Source of the DNA: Cloeon dipterum
Lineage: Eukaryota > Arthropoda > Insecta > Ephemeroptera > Baetidae
Reading direction: 5' to 3'
DNA length: 64,000 nucleotides
NCBI RefSeq assembly: GCF_949628265.1
Contig: NC_088789.1
Coordinates: 4,580,886-4,644,885 of the forward strand
Below are positions 11,964 through 23,700 of the stretch, piece after piece. Position 1 is the first letter of the stretch; each line of letters starts with the position of its first letter. The notes below the pieces were generated by a model. That model worked only from the letters and a program-made list of their open reading frames with translations. It made no database searches and was not told the origin of the DNA. Both the position numbers and the translations under genes were made by a program.

Positions 11964-14171
11964 TTAGAGGTTGCTAGTGGGGGCAGTCCAGTTGCGCAGA
12001 ATTTCAGCCGCCTTTGCAAGATTTTCGTCTTTCTGTAAATTTTAGAGCTGAATGAAAAGCTGAAATCTTTGTTTGGTGGAAAGACAAGACCTTGAAAAAG
12101 CAATATCGCACAAGGTGTTGGGCCAGATTTTTGTTTTCGGGCCCGTAAAAGGCAGACGGCGGGATTCCCTGAAGCTTGACGTTCTTGGTCATCCACTTGG
12201 TGAATTTGTAGTCCAGCTCAGGATCTTTTTCTTCCTCCAGCCTCACTTTGCTAGCTGAATAAAGAGGCCAATTAATTGTTTTTGCTCCAGATTAGAACGT
12301 TATTTTTTCTAACTCAGAGCAGACCAATCGGCGATCATGAAATAGCCGCCATCAGGCACTGTTGGTTTCATGCCAACATCGGACAGGAACTTGACCATGA
12401 AATCTCGCTTGGGTCTCAGCTCTTCTGCAAGAGAGGATAGATAGCAATCTGGCGAATCTCTCCTGCTCATTTCCAGCTCCAGGCCTCGGGCCACAGCCTC
12501 CTACTCAGATTAAAACGCAAGAAGTTATATTGCCACCTTTAAATCAACTTGCTGCAACTTGCCTGAATGGGAGTGGGACAAGTGTAAACAGTATTCTGGT
12601 GAACTGTCTGCAAATTCTTCATGAGGTAATCAGGTCCGTACGCCCAGCCTAACTTCCAGCCAGTGACACTGAAGGTTTTGCCTGCAGAACCGATCGTCAC
12701 GGTGCGTTCCCACATGTCAGGCAAAGAAGCTGCATGATTAAATAATTATTAACGAATTAAAAAAGAAATTAGAAACTTCAGCACCGATTCTGATGTGCTC
12801 GTTGGGCTTGTAGACCATCCACTCATAGACTTCGTCAGAAATGACAAGGACATTGTGCTTCTTGCACAGGTTGGCGATCAGCTCAAGTTCAGCACGGGAG
12901 AAAACCTTTCCCATGGGATTGTGGGGAGTATTAAGGATCAGCGACTTTGTCTTCTCAGTAAACATGCTCTCCAGTTCACGTGCATCCAAGACCCAATCAG
13001 CGGAGCTAACAGGGCCCGATTTTCCAGCTCCTTCTCGCTGGAGTTATTACTTTCATCACTTCAAGGAACGCAAATTGAACTCAAAGCTAACCAGTCTCAG
13101 AGGAATGAATTTGGGAATTCCGCCAGCAGATTTAACCATAGGGACGTAGCAGTCGAAAAATGGTTCAATAATGATGACTTCATCTCCAGGGTTGGTGTTA
13201 CCTGTGTAATTTAAATAGATAAGTATAGATTTAAACTGTGTCAGAAAAATATATATACTTCATTTGCAAATCTTAAAATCAATGAGGCGTTGCACTGATG
13301 GAATTTGTTTACAATAAGATAAGTTAAAATGATTTAAATATAAAACACTTAAGTGATTAAAATTGTTTGTATTTCAGCTTAATGTGGCAAGAGGTTATAT
13401 GCACGTTTTGTTGCATTTCAGCGATAATTTCTGCTTGCAGGTTCAGTCTTTTAGCTATCAACTTTAAATTAAAATGAGTGAATTCTAGGAAAGAATAAAA
13501 TATTGAAAAATCACAACTCTGGTCCACATGCACACACTTCGAGGCCGAATAGGGAGCACTATGTTAATCTTTGGAATAAACACGAGAAGTGTGATAGAAC
13601 GGTTATTGTGATTTTTGTCAACACATTATTTTTAAGAATTAGGTTATACCCTGAATGGCACAGAAGAGGGATTCATACGCTCCGTCAGTAACTAGAACTT
13701 CCTTTAGAGGATCAATATTTCTGCCTAGCTCAGCGGAATAGAGCTTAGAAAGAGCTTGAACAAGTCTTGGATGTCCCTGTAATCAAGATAATAAAACGCA
13801 TTGCATAAGAGGTCACATCAATTAATTACAAATCCTCGAGTGTACTGGTTGAGCAGCGTATTGTTTCCATTAGTGGCGTCGGACAGCGCCTCAGTGACGT
13901 AGGAGGGCGGAGCGTAGTCAGGAAATCCCTGGCCGAGATTCAAGGGTTGGTGCTCCAGTGCCAGCTGGATGTACTCAACCCTTTAAGAAAAGGTCGAATT
14001 AATTTATTTCAAGATCGTGATTTGTCAGAATACTACGACTTACCAGACACTCTTCTCGGAGCCGCGGTACCTATCAGGCAAGGCGAATTTGTCTGCAACA
14101 GATGCCATACTTCTGACCGATCTTTGTCCAACGACTCGTAAACCCTGACGGCACAGCAAACTCGCAAGCAT
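11964..14171 (-). CDS. KAT: Kynurenine aminotransferase / cysteine-S-conjugate beta-lyase, 451 aa
   Basis: PLP-dependent fold-type I aminotransferase that transaminates kynurenine (to kynurenic acid), 3-hydroxykynurenine, glutamine and aromatic or sulfur amino acids. Nine coding exons: 14171-14044, 13980-13830, 13776-13650, 13201-13092, 13037-12785, 12729-12563, 12500-12314, 12254-12091, 12032-11964. They sum to exactly 452 codons. Diagnostic segments are [10 protein letters not shown] (substrate loop), [37 protein letters not shown] and the PLP-lysine block [18 protein letters not shown] (Lys274). The C-terminus has QGIPPSAFY. Residues 1-21 ([10 protein letters not shown]…) are basic and Arg-rich without acids, which suggests a mitochondrial presequence. 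Met22 at 14108 could start a cytosolic form. The ATG is the first codon of its exon; a 5' UTR exon ends at 14371 (donor GTGAGT). The intron between 12563 and 12500 has a GC donor. Length matches the family (about 420-455 aa). Confidence 0.95.
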
Positions 14172-14775
14172 CTGCAATTGACAAAAGAAAAAATATTGTA
14201 TAAATATACAAGGAACGGGGAGGCCACGAGGGTGTATGTTAAATAATTACTAAAAGCAATGAGGGCGACATTGTAATGTGAAGGAGTTAAAATACTAACA
14301 CGAATGACACGCAGAGGGACAGGGTTGCAGGAGCCGAGACCACGAACCGGTTCCTTGCACTTTCACTCACCTTGAACACCAGACGTCAGACGAGAAGATA
14401 GGAGATAGATAGACGGTCGCAAGCTGCACCACCCCTGGCGACACCTGTTGGAACTTGTTTTACCAACATGATGAAATAGATTGAACCTTTTATTTGAATA
14501 GATTTTTAGTTTTTTTATCAGTTTTTTATTAATAAATAATTAGAAAGTGGAGTTTTCTACAGTTTTGTCACCTTTAAGTTTCATATTTCATAGAAAACAG
14601 TTGATAATATTGACTTAAGAAAACCGTTTCAGGTGGTAATTAAAACGCCTATTTCACAGCTGCTAGGTGTATACAGTGTGGTTTCGAGGAGAGAGTTGCC
14701 CTTAAGAAGTTTTACATCAAAATGTGAACACGACAGTGTGTTTTAGAACGAAATTTACAACCAATTAACTTGATA
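14172..14775. promoter_or_regulatory. Shared bidirectional promoter of KAT and ATP7, with both 5' UTRs
   Basis: The start codons of KAT (minus) and ATP7 (plus) are about 600 bp apart and point away from each other. KAT's 5' UTR exon begins its splice at 14371 and ATP7's untranslated exon ends at 14778, leaving a core of roughly 250 bp. I see no convincing TATA box for either gene, which fits a dispersed-type divergent promoter. The exact transcription starts cannot be read from the sequence. Confidence 0.5.
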
Positions 14776-17700
14776 ATGGTGAGTGCGTTATAGTAATGAA
14801 ATGCATGATTCATTCTTTCGATGTTTAAGTAATCTATTTCGCTCTGACTGATGATAACTAATATAATACAAGATGTGTGAGCTAAATGTTTCCGCCCATT
14901 GCACTTCGCGACAACGGGAATTTTCTCTCTGGCTTTTGACTTTGACTGTTGATCATTACACTTACGGTTTAATTTTTCGTTGAGAACCTATGACATTTAA
15001 ACTTACGTAAATCCTTTTGTGCAATATTTGCTCGATGTACAGAGTCTGCTTTTTATCCAGCATTATTTGTGAAGCAAGGAAATTTTAATTTTCTCATATT
15101 TCACATAATTGACATAATATGTACATGAATGTATTATATGATTTATAATTTTATATTGATTTGTAAATGACAGTGTGTGCCATTAGGCTTTTAATTTTTA
15201 TTAAAATTCATGCAATGCGTATCATACAATGAATTATTATAATATTATTGTGCGAGCTTCTTCATAATATTCATTTGAACACCATTTTCCTTATTCAACG
15301 CTCTCATGGGAAGGAATAATTATTTTGTGTTAAAAATATTGGTAGCGAATAAATATAATTTCGTTTTTTGGTTTCTCTTCGAGTCAACAACCACTCTAAT
15401 CCTATAATTATTGGGTATTTGTCAAAAACATCAGTCCTAGATAATGCAATCTACTAAAAAATCATTATTAAAAAGTATCACAACAGGCTTTCATGTATTA
15501 TCTCGGAGTTATGAATTTTTGGTTTTAAGTCGTGGGATGCCATAGCCAGAGGCCTAGAACTGACATGGAAGCATATTAGAAAGAGAGAAATTGATGAATC
15601 AGGAATGCAAGACAAGGTTTAAGGCGCAGAAATGATCCAAATTAAAAGAGCTAAAGCTCGCTGCAGTGCTCTATTATACTTACCAATTGCAGAGCTCTAT
15701 TTTTACTATAGTATTATATTATTGGCATTCCTTCCTCTCCTCCATTTAGTAATACTTTAGTAATACAACAGGGGTGCTGATTGCATCACAATGATAAACA
15801 TTATTTCACAATTCGTGCTGCAACAACTGCAACGCTGTGTTAAATTTTAAATATCGATCCACAAATTTGTTCCCATGTCATCCATAATGCTGAACGTTCG
15901 TTTATTGAGTAAATTTGTTACAACAGGAAATGACGACTTAATTATTTTAAGTAATAATTTCGCTCATTTCAGGCGGCGATCGAGCTCGAGACCAGGGGCG
16001 AGGAGCGGATCCTTCGCTTTTCCTACGATGGTGAGTTAGGTCTTGAAAGAATAGTAGTATCTTATCTGTCATTCGCCTCAAAATGAGGACTGGATTAGCT
16101 TCGCTTTATCTCGGTTCTGATGTAAATCCAAATTTTTTTCATTCCTAGAGAAATCTCAATTAAAGCAGCGGTGCCTCTTTATGTGGTCCAAAGCAATAAT
16201 TCCTGCAATCTAATTTAATATTTATTACCTAAGCGCTGCTGTCTTATCTGGGTGTTAAAACTTAATAACATGGTTTTTAATGGTTATCACTTTGTCAAGA
16301 GCACTTAGCTTATTTCTTCAAGAAACACACCGTTCTTGGGATGCGAAGAATGAGGTAAGCAGGAAAATTGCTTGATAATGGTACAAAAACGATTCGCAAC
16401 AGTTGAATTATTGTATTTATTATGAGAGGACAGTGTGCTACTTATCACCTTGAGACCGTTTACATTGCGTTTATCACCCACTGCCCACAACCTTGACAGT
16501 AGCGGTTTGTCTCTTATAAAATTTTCTCGTTCTCGCCCGTATTTCAGAAAAAAAACTTGAAAACTGTCACATGTTATTTTAGATAACATTTTTTAATGTG
16601 AACTCAGTCTTCTATTCTTACCGCAGTTTTAAAAACAAAGCTCTCATGTAAGCGCATTTTTGAGCACATCATGCTTTGTATGCACTTACAATGACGAGTC
16701 CATTCGGATTTGGGAGGATTGCAAAAGATTTGGGACTCACTACGTACTTGCTGGTTTGCACCTTGCCAGCATGTGCGAATTAATATCACGGGACGGAGTG
16801 TCTAGCGTTAAAAATAAAATACCCCGGTGCGGTGGCAGGAACACGAGCTAGTCCTTTTCTGGACTGGGCCTGTGCGTCCATGGAATTCGTTCGCGATGTT
16901 TATTATTGGAACTTTGAGTTTTCGCAGGTTGTTTGCTATCAGGGGGTCGCCCATCTCAAGAGATGTAAAATAAAAAAAATCAACGTTACTCAAGTATCTT
17001 AAAGTCACTGAGAGTGAGATGGGTGGAGTGATGATCTTACATTTATGTGAAACATTTCAAATAAATTGCACTGGATAGTACGAGTCCAACTACTATTCAG
17101 TCCACTCATCATTAAAGCCAAAACTGACGTAGCTGCATGAAACGTGCAAACTTTAACACAGCTATTTTATGTATGTCTCTCTATAGCTTCTCAAAACTAC
17201 ATTCAAATAAATAAAAGTGATCTGGCAATTTGCAAACAAAATCGCAAAAATAAAAAATGGAAAAGAGCTAGTAAATGGAGTTATTTTAGTCTATAAAATT
17301 TTCAAGGTTTTGGTTCCTTAGAACTAATTCTAGTAAATTGATGAAACTCCGGACAAAGCTCAATGCGTGATATGGTTGGAATGTTGGAAAGAATAAAATT
17401 GCACCTGATATGGCATTCCTTGGCATTCCACTTGCGTGGGCGTGGAGAATTATGCTCTTTTTAAAATACAACAATAAAGTCAAGCCTTTTGCTAATTAAA
17501 TTCAAGGCTGTCGAACATGCTGCCAGAACAACAATCAAAGCGCTCTCTAGGACCATTCAATAGCCGCCAGATTCAATTCATTACAAAACTCGAGCTGGTT
17601 AGAGAACAAAAGAGATGGAGGCTGCAGCTGCTTTCCATTTGATCTTGTGTCTGGCTGGAGCGGAGTTGATGAATCTGTGCACGTCCCACCTCGCTCGATC

Positions 17701-20700
17701 GCATTACCTCACAAGAAATTTTGGGCCGAAAGAGAAAGGAAATGTATACTTCCTTTGCCCCTTCCACCTTGACGGAGTGTCTCTTTGCTCGGCTGGATCA
17801 TTCCTCTATTACATGCTCTAGTTGTTCGGTTCTTAGGTGCTCAATCCTTATATATACTGTATATCCCTGTTTATTATTGCGTTGAAAACGACTTAAACGT
17901 GTGAGCTTTGCTCCAGTTCATCGGGGGATGATCAATAATGAGAAATTCCAGTCATGTCCTTTTGGAGGGATCTTCCAGTTATTGCATTCCTGTCAGACGC
18001 AGGAATAAAGAAATTTGATTGCGTCTGGATCTTGGTGGGAGAATACTGAACGCGAGCATATTGCCGCCGACGACCACTCGCTGAAATGTGTTAGTCTGTG
18101 GAGTTCCTCCTTGTTGTGAACAGCTCTATTAGAGCCTCTCTTGCGGCAGTGAGTGTTTAGTTAAATTTGAGATTTTTCGATCAAAGGTGAAATGAATATT
18201 GGCAATGAAATTTGCTTAACCAAGTTGAGAGTAAAATTTTTGTTATTTTTAGCGCCATGAAATATAAAATGATTTCGATTTTGAATAACAATAATTATAA
18301 ATTATTAAATCGTGAAGTTAAACGCACTTGCAAGTTGCACGAAAATAGCATATTGGTCTTTTCTTTTTGACTTTGACGCGTTGTTTCTGCTTGCATTAGT
18401 AAATTTTTGCTCCCGTGTGATCTCTACTTATTTGTGGCTTATAGTTTCTGAATAACAATTTAATGATGTCGAAGCTTCAGAGGTCAATTTGAAATCAAAA
18501 GTGTTGTAGTTCACACAGTTCACGGAGATCACTGAAAATTGCGTCTGCTTGAGATTACACAAGTTAAACAACGTTTGAGCTTACCAAATTATATATTTGA
18601 AAAAAAAAAACTTAATTAAAGATTTACAATGCTTTAACGCCAAAAATAACGTGACACCTGTATTTTTCAAATTTAAATTGAAGTACTTCAATCATTTATT
18701 TATATTTCTAAATTATAACATGTTTTTGTTCAGCGGCCAGTCGAGGACGAATTATTCGTCTATCTGTATTACTCCAACGTACAGTATAAAGGCTAAAATT
18801 GTGTGCTTTTATCATTTGCCATTTTTTTATTAACGGTGGTAAATGTTGGGAGGGGACTTCCATAAACGAGCAAGTGAATGTCTTTTATTTTATGCAGGCG
18901 CAAAAACAAGAGAAAATATACCGCGGCGCTGATGTTGAGTGATCCACTTGTCCGTCGTTAATTTCTCTGCTCCACATTTGGACACTGAAACGAGCTGACC
19001 GCTGAGGTGGTGCAGGAATTCAATTTAGGATTTATCTTCATACTATATAGATTTATGGTTAGTTAAGTTGAGGTGAAACGTTTTCATTATTTGCTCTTTT
19101 TACTCGGCTTTTATCACTGCATTTCGCTTTACAGGTTGTATTCGTTGAGCAATTTTCATTTTCCATTGTTTTCACAATAAAAGATAACTTATTTATTATT
19201 ATTTTTATTTTCTTTTGAAATGCTCGTATGGTATACAAGAGAAAAGATACCATGGACATTATTTTCCCTTTGGTTTGAAATACTAAACCGTGTTCCTCCA
19301 AATACCGATAACATAAAATGTTCTTTAAATTTTTGTGTATTTCTCATGTTAAATATTTTGTGTTTCAGATTCAAAGAGCAAAGACATCAGCGATGAGTTT
19401 GTTTTGAGCTCTCTGCGCGAAAAGGTCACACCAGATATCAGTGGGGTTAGCCGAGAGGTCGCCAAAGGACAGTTGCAGGTCTGCTTTAGGGGCAGCATCC
19501 ACGAGTCTGAAATCGTTCCACAAATAAGGTAATATAAATTTAAACTGTGAATCTCGGTCTTATTGCTAGAATATTATTGAAAATTCCTATTCGCCTACAG
19601 TAGAGTAATGATTTCTGATTACTATGCGTAGGGAATTCTTTTGGGAAACTAGTTGGTCACGAGACGTGATTTTTTGTGCAGAAGAGCACTCATCATTCAC
19701 CTAAGAGATATCTTTCACCAATTATAAGACAAGTGTAGAAATTTAAGATAAAAGTTAGCACAAGGAAGAATCAGGACGGCGAACACAAACTGAATCTTCC
19801 TCGTTCTTGCACTAACCTTGAATTGCATCAGTTTTCTCTCCGAATTTCCTCCCGTCCGTGATTATGTCTGAATTCCCAGATAATGCAAAATGCATGTTAA
19901 ATTAAGTGTGTGTAGTATGGGCTGTAGTTTGGCTAGTGGTTGAATCCGAAGCAAATTTTGCTGCTATTTTGATCATGAGTCTCAGCGAGTTGATCGCTAT
20001 AATGCTACTAAAAGCCTTATTTCTCCAAAATGTGAATGTGATATTTACTATTTTGATTGATTTTAAGTTTATTATGACTTGTTTGGAGAAATAAAACTAA
20101 ATTGAATTGAGTGATAGAGCAGAGAGATACTGACCTATTTTTCCATATTTTTATGCTCAAGTGAAACGATATTTAATTAAATAATTTTATTAAACGAACA
20201 TATATTAGTGATATTCTCATAATCAGTTGTATAAAAAATGCAAGATGGGGGTAGGAACCCCTTTCAAAATAAACACTACTTTTATATTCTTTAGTTGCAT
20301 TCCTTTGCAATGGGGTCTCTTTGGATTAGCTCATATTTTTTTCCATCAACCAACCCATCAGTGTAAGAGGCTCCTATGCATTGATAAAAAATTCCCCGCC
20401 ACCTTGGTTTTATGATAAGTGGAGAGCATAACATTGTTTTCAGTCCCTGCGTCTCTGAATTCACCTCTCATTGAGGCATATCTCTGTATGCATACAAGTC
20501 CAAAAACTATTTGCCGTTCGTTTGGCTTGATAAGACTGCCATGATTTAGATAATAATGCACATCATTTGTTAACATGGAGCGGAAACCACTTTTGAGTGA
20601 AAATAGCTATGGACTTTCCAAGCAACAAGCCCTTGACAGGCTCAGGTTTCCGCTGACGAATTTCCTGTTTGTTTCTTTGACTAATTCCGCTTAAATTATT

Positions 20701-23700
20701 GTTTTGCAGATCCACCCTGGATAACTTGGGCTTTCTAGTTGACCTCGAGGATGGTGCCTCCACCTCGGGGTCACTTACGACCATTGTTGGAATCGATGGA
20801 ATGACTTGCATGTCTTGCGTCAGGAACATTGAAGGAACAGTTGGTGCTAAAGATGGAATTCTCTCCATTAAAGTAGGAGTTCTTTATTTTGTTTTTACTA
20901 TAAAAAATAATGTAACAAAAATTGCAGGTTGATTTGGGTAGAAAAATGGCCACCATAAACTACAACTCCTCAACTCTTAGACTGGATCAAGTGTTGGAAA
21001 TGATTGATGACATGGGATTCGACCCCTCAGAGCCCCAACCCTGTCTATATTTTTGTAAAGAACTAGCCGCCAAAAGGTCACAAGTAGAAAACTACCTCAA
21101 AGAAAAGCTTTGGATCATAAGCTTTGAAATAATCGCCGAAAGAAATCTCTTTTACCTGGAAATCAACAAAGCTTTCTCCGTAAACACGTCGCAAGTGTCT
21201 TGTGATTTGAAGGAAGTCGGAATCGAAGTTCTTGAGCAAGAGAAGATTACACTGCGTTGCTCGGAGCAAGTGACTGAGTATTTGTCACGGACAAACGGTG
21301 TTTCTGAAGTGAGGCAGAACGGCGACTGTGTTCACGTGTTTGTTGAGCCTGGAGCGGTGTCTTCACAGCAAATCAATGCCCTTTTGGACGTGGGAGGCTA
21401 CAGTGGATCAACGTCCCAAAGCACAAGTAATTTGAATATTAAATGATTTGTTGTAATGCTAATTTTCTCCTGAATTCAGCACCTGTTGGGTCAAAAACTG
21501 GAAGCCCCGAAAAGGATGTCAAAATCACTGTAGAAAGTGACGATGTTGTGGTTTTTGAAAGAAAAGACCTTGCCAAATGTCACCTGCATGTGCAAGGAAT
21601 GACATGCGCATCATGTGTAGCTGCCATTGAAAAGCACTGCATGAAAATCTATGGTTAGTTGAATGAAAATGAAATTTATTATTCTCATTGATATATTTTT
21701 ATTTAAATGTGACTTATCATTGATTGTATAATTTCGAATTCGCAGGCGTGCATGGGGTGTTAGTGGCTCTATTGGCTGCTAAAGTGGAGATTAAGTATGA
21801 CCCCACGGTTGTGACGCCCGTCACTATTGCTGCTTCTATCACAGACCTGGGCTTCACGTCTAGTGTCATTGATGAGGCAGGCAGTGGAGATGGACAAGTG
21901 GAACTGAAGGTACGCCCTGGTTTAAAGTTTTAAAAGTGCAAAACTAACAAAGCAACAATTTAACAGATCTCTGGAATGAGCTGTGCGTCATGTGTAAATA
22001 AAATTGAAAAAACGGCACTGGCCCTGCCAGGAGTTACTTACGCTGCAGTTGCGCTTACAACACAGAAAGGGAAGTTTAAATTCGATCCGGAGACCACGGG
22101 ACCCAGAGACATCGCTGATGCTATTACAAAATTGGGATTTGAAGCTGAGCCAGTCACGTCTTCCTCTCAAAAAGATCACTTGGACCACTCACAGGTAAAA
22201 ATGATTATTTTTTTGTGACGAACATTTTCTAATTACTTGCAAACACCAGGACATCAGAAAGTGGCGGAACACGTTCCTGATCTCCCTTATATTTGGAGGA
22301 CCGTCCATGGCGGTGATGATGTACTTCATGATGGCCATGCCAGCCCACCACCACGATTCTGGCCTCATCATGCCAGGTCTTTCTTTGGAAAACCTGATCC
22401 TCTTTGTTCTGGCAACACCCGTCCAGATTTTTGGAGGCTGGCCCTTTTACTCTCAGGCGTGGAAATCTATAAAGCACGGATCATCCAACATGGACGTGCT
22501 AATCGTGATGGCAACGTCGGTTTCCTACATTTACTCAGTGGCCGTGCTTGCAGCTTCAATGGCTCTGATGCACTCAACCAGTCCAATGACCTTTTTTGAC
22601 ACTCCACCCATGCTCTTCGTGTTTGTTTCGCTGGGCAGGTGGCTGGAGCATATCGCTAAAGGAAAAACCTCAGAAGCTCTTTCGAAACTTCTCTCTTTGA
22701 AACCGACTGAAGCGCTTCTTGTGCAAGTAGGACCTGATTTTGAAGTGCTGTCTGAGAAGACGATTGGCGTAGATCTGGTGCAAAGAGGGGACGTCCTCAA
22801 GGTTCTTCCTGGGGCAAAGGTATGTGAAGGTTTTTTCTAATGTCCTGAAATTGGTCTATGTTGGAAAAAGATTTGTTAGGGCTTAAGCAATTAGCCACAT
22901 ATTAAAACTAATTCATCGCTAAATTTTCTAATATTCATGTTTCCATATATTTTTAATACCCGAATTTTATGCTTCAAAATTTTAAAAATTCAATTTGATT
23001 TCATAGTTAAAACTCCATTTTATTCAGCATTAAAATTTTATTAAAACGTTGCAAATTTGATAAATTTTTAACAACATCAATGTTGATTAAAATTACTAAT
23101 TTAACTCAAAATCCTCATGTCCATTACACGTTGATGAACAGTCTTAAATTTATTAGACGTTCTGGATACACAAGGGTTTAAGTTTTATTATCAATATTCG
23201 TTTAATTTTAGGTTCCTGTTGATGGGAGAGTTATATCTGGAAAATCAAGCTGTGACGAGGCTCTGATCACTGGTGAATCCATGCCTGTGCCCAAACAAAC
23301 TGGGTCGGTGGTGATTGGAGGATCAATCAATCAGAACGGGTCGCTTCTGGTGAGGGCCACCCACACCGGGGAAGCGACCACTCTTGCCCAGATCGTGCGT
23401 CTGGTGGAGGAAGCACAAACCTCTAAAGCCCCAATCCAGCAGCTGGCCGACAAGATCGCAGGATACTTTGTACCTTTTGTAGTCGCGGTTTCAGTTACTA
23501 CTCTCTTAGGTTGGATCATAGCCGGATACATTGACATCAACTACCTTCCTTTATCAGTAAAATCCATGCAAATGTTATATAATATGTGATTAATAATATC
23601 AACAATCCGCAGGTTGAGGCAAAAGAAGGGCTGACCAACGACGAAATCATTCTTCAGTATGCATTCCAGTGCGCATTAAGCGTGCTCGCGATCGCCTGTC

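Noticed and set aside
17573-17821. Opposed short frames in ATP7 intron 2
   Set aside because: They overlap antisense to each other, and neither shows motif or splice context.
22237-22599. Plus-strand frame overlapping ATP7 exon 9
   Set aside because: It is an alternate-frame shadow of the membrane-domain exon, which carries the conserved ATP7 sequence in another frame.
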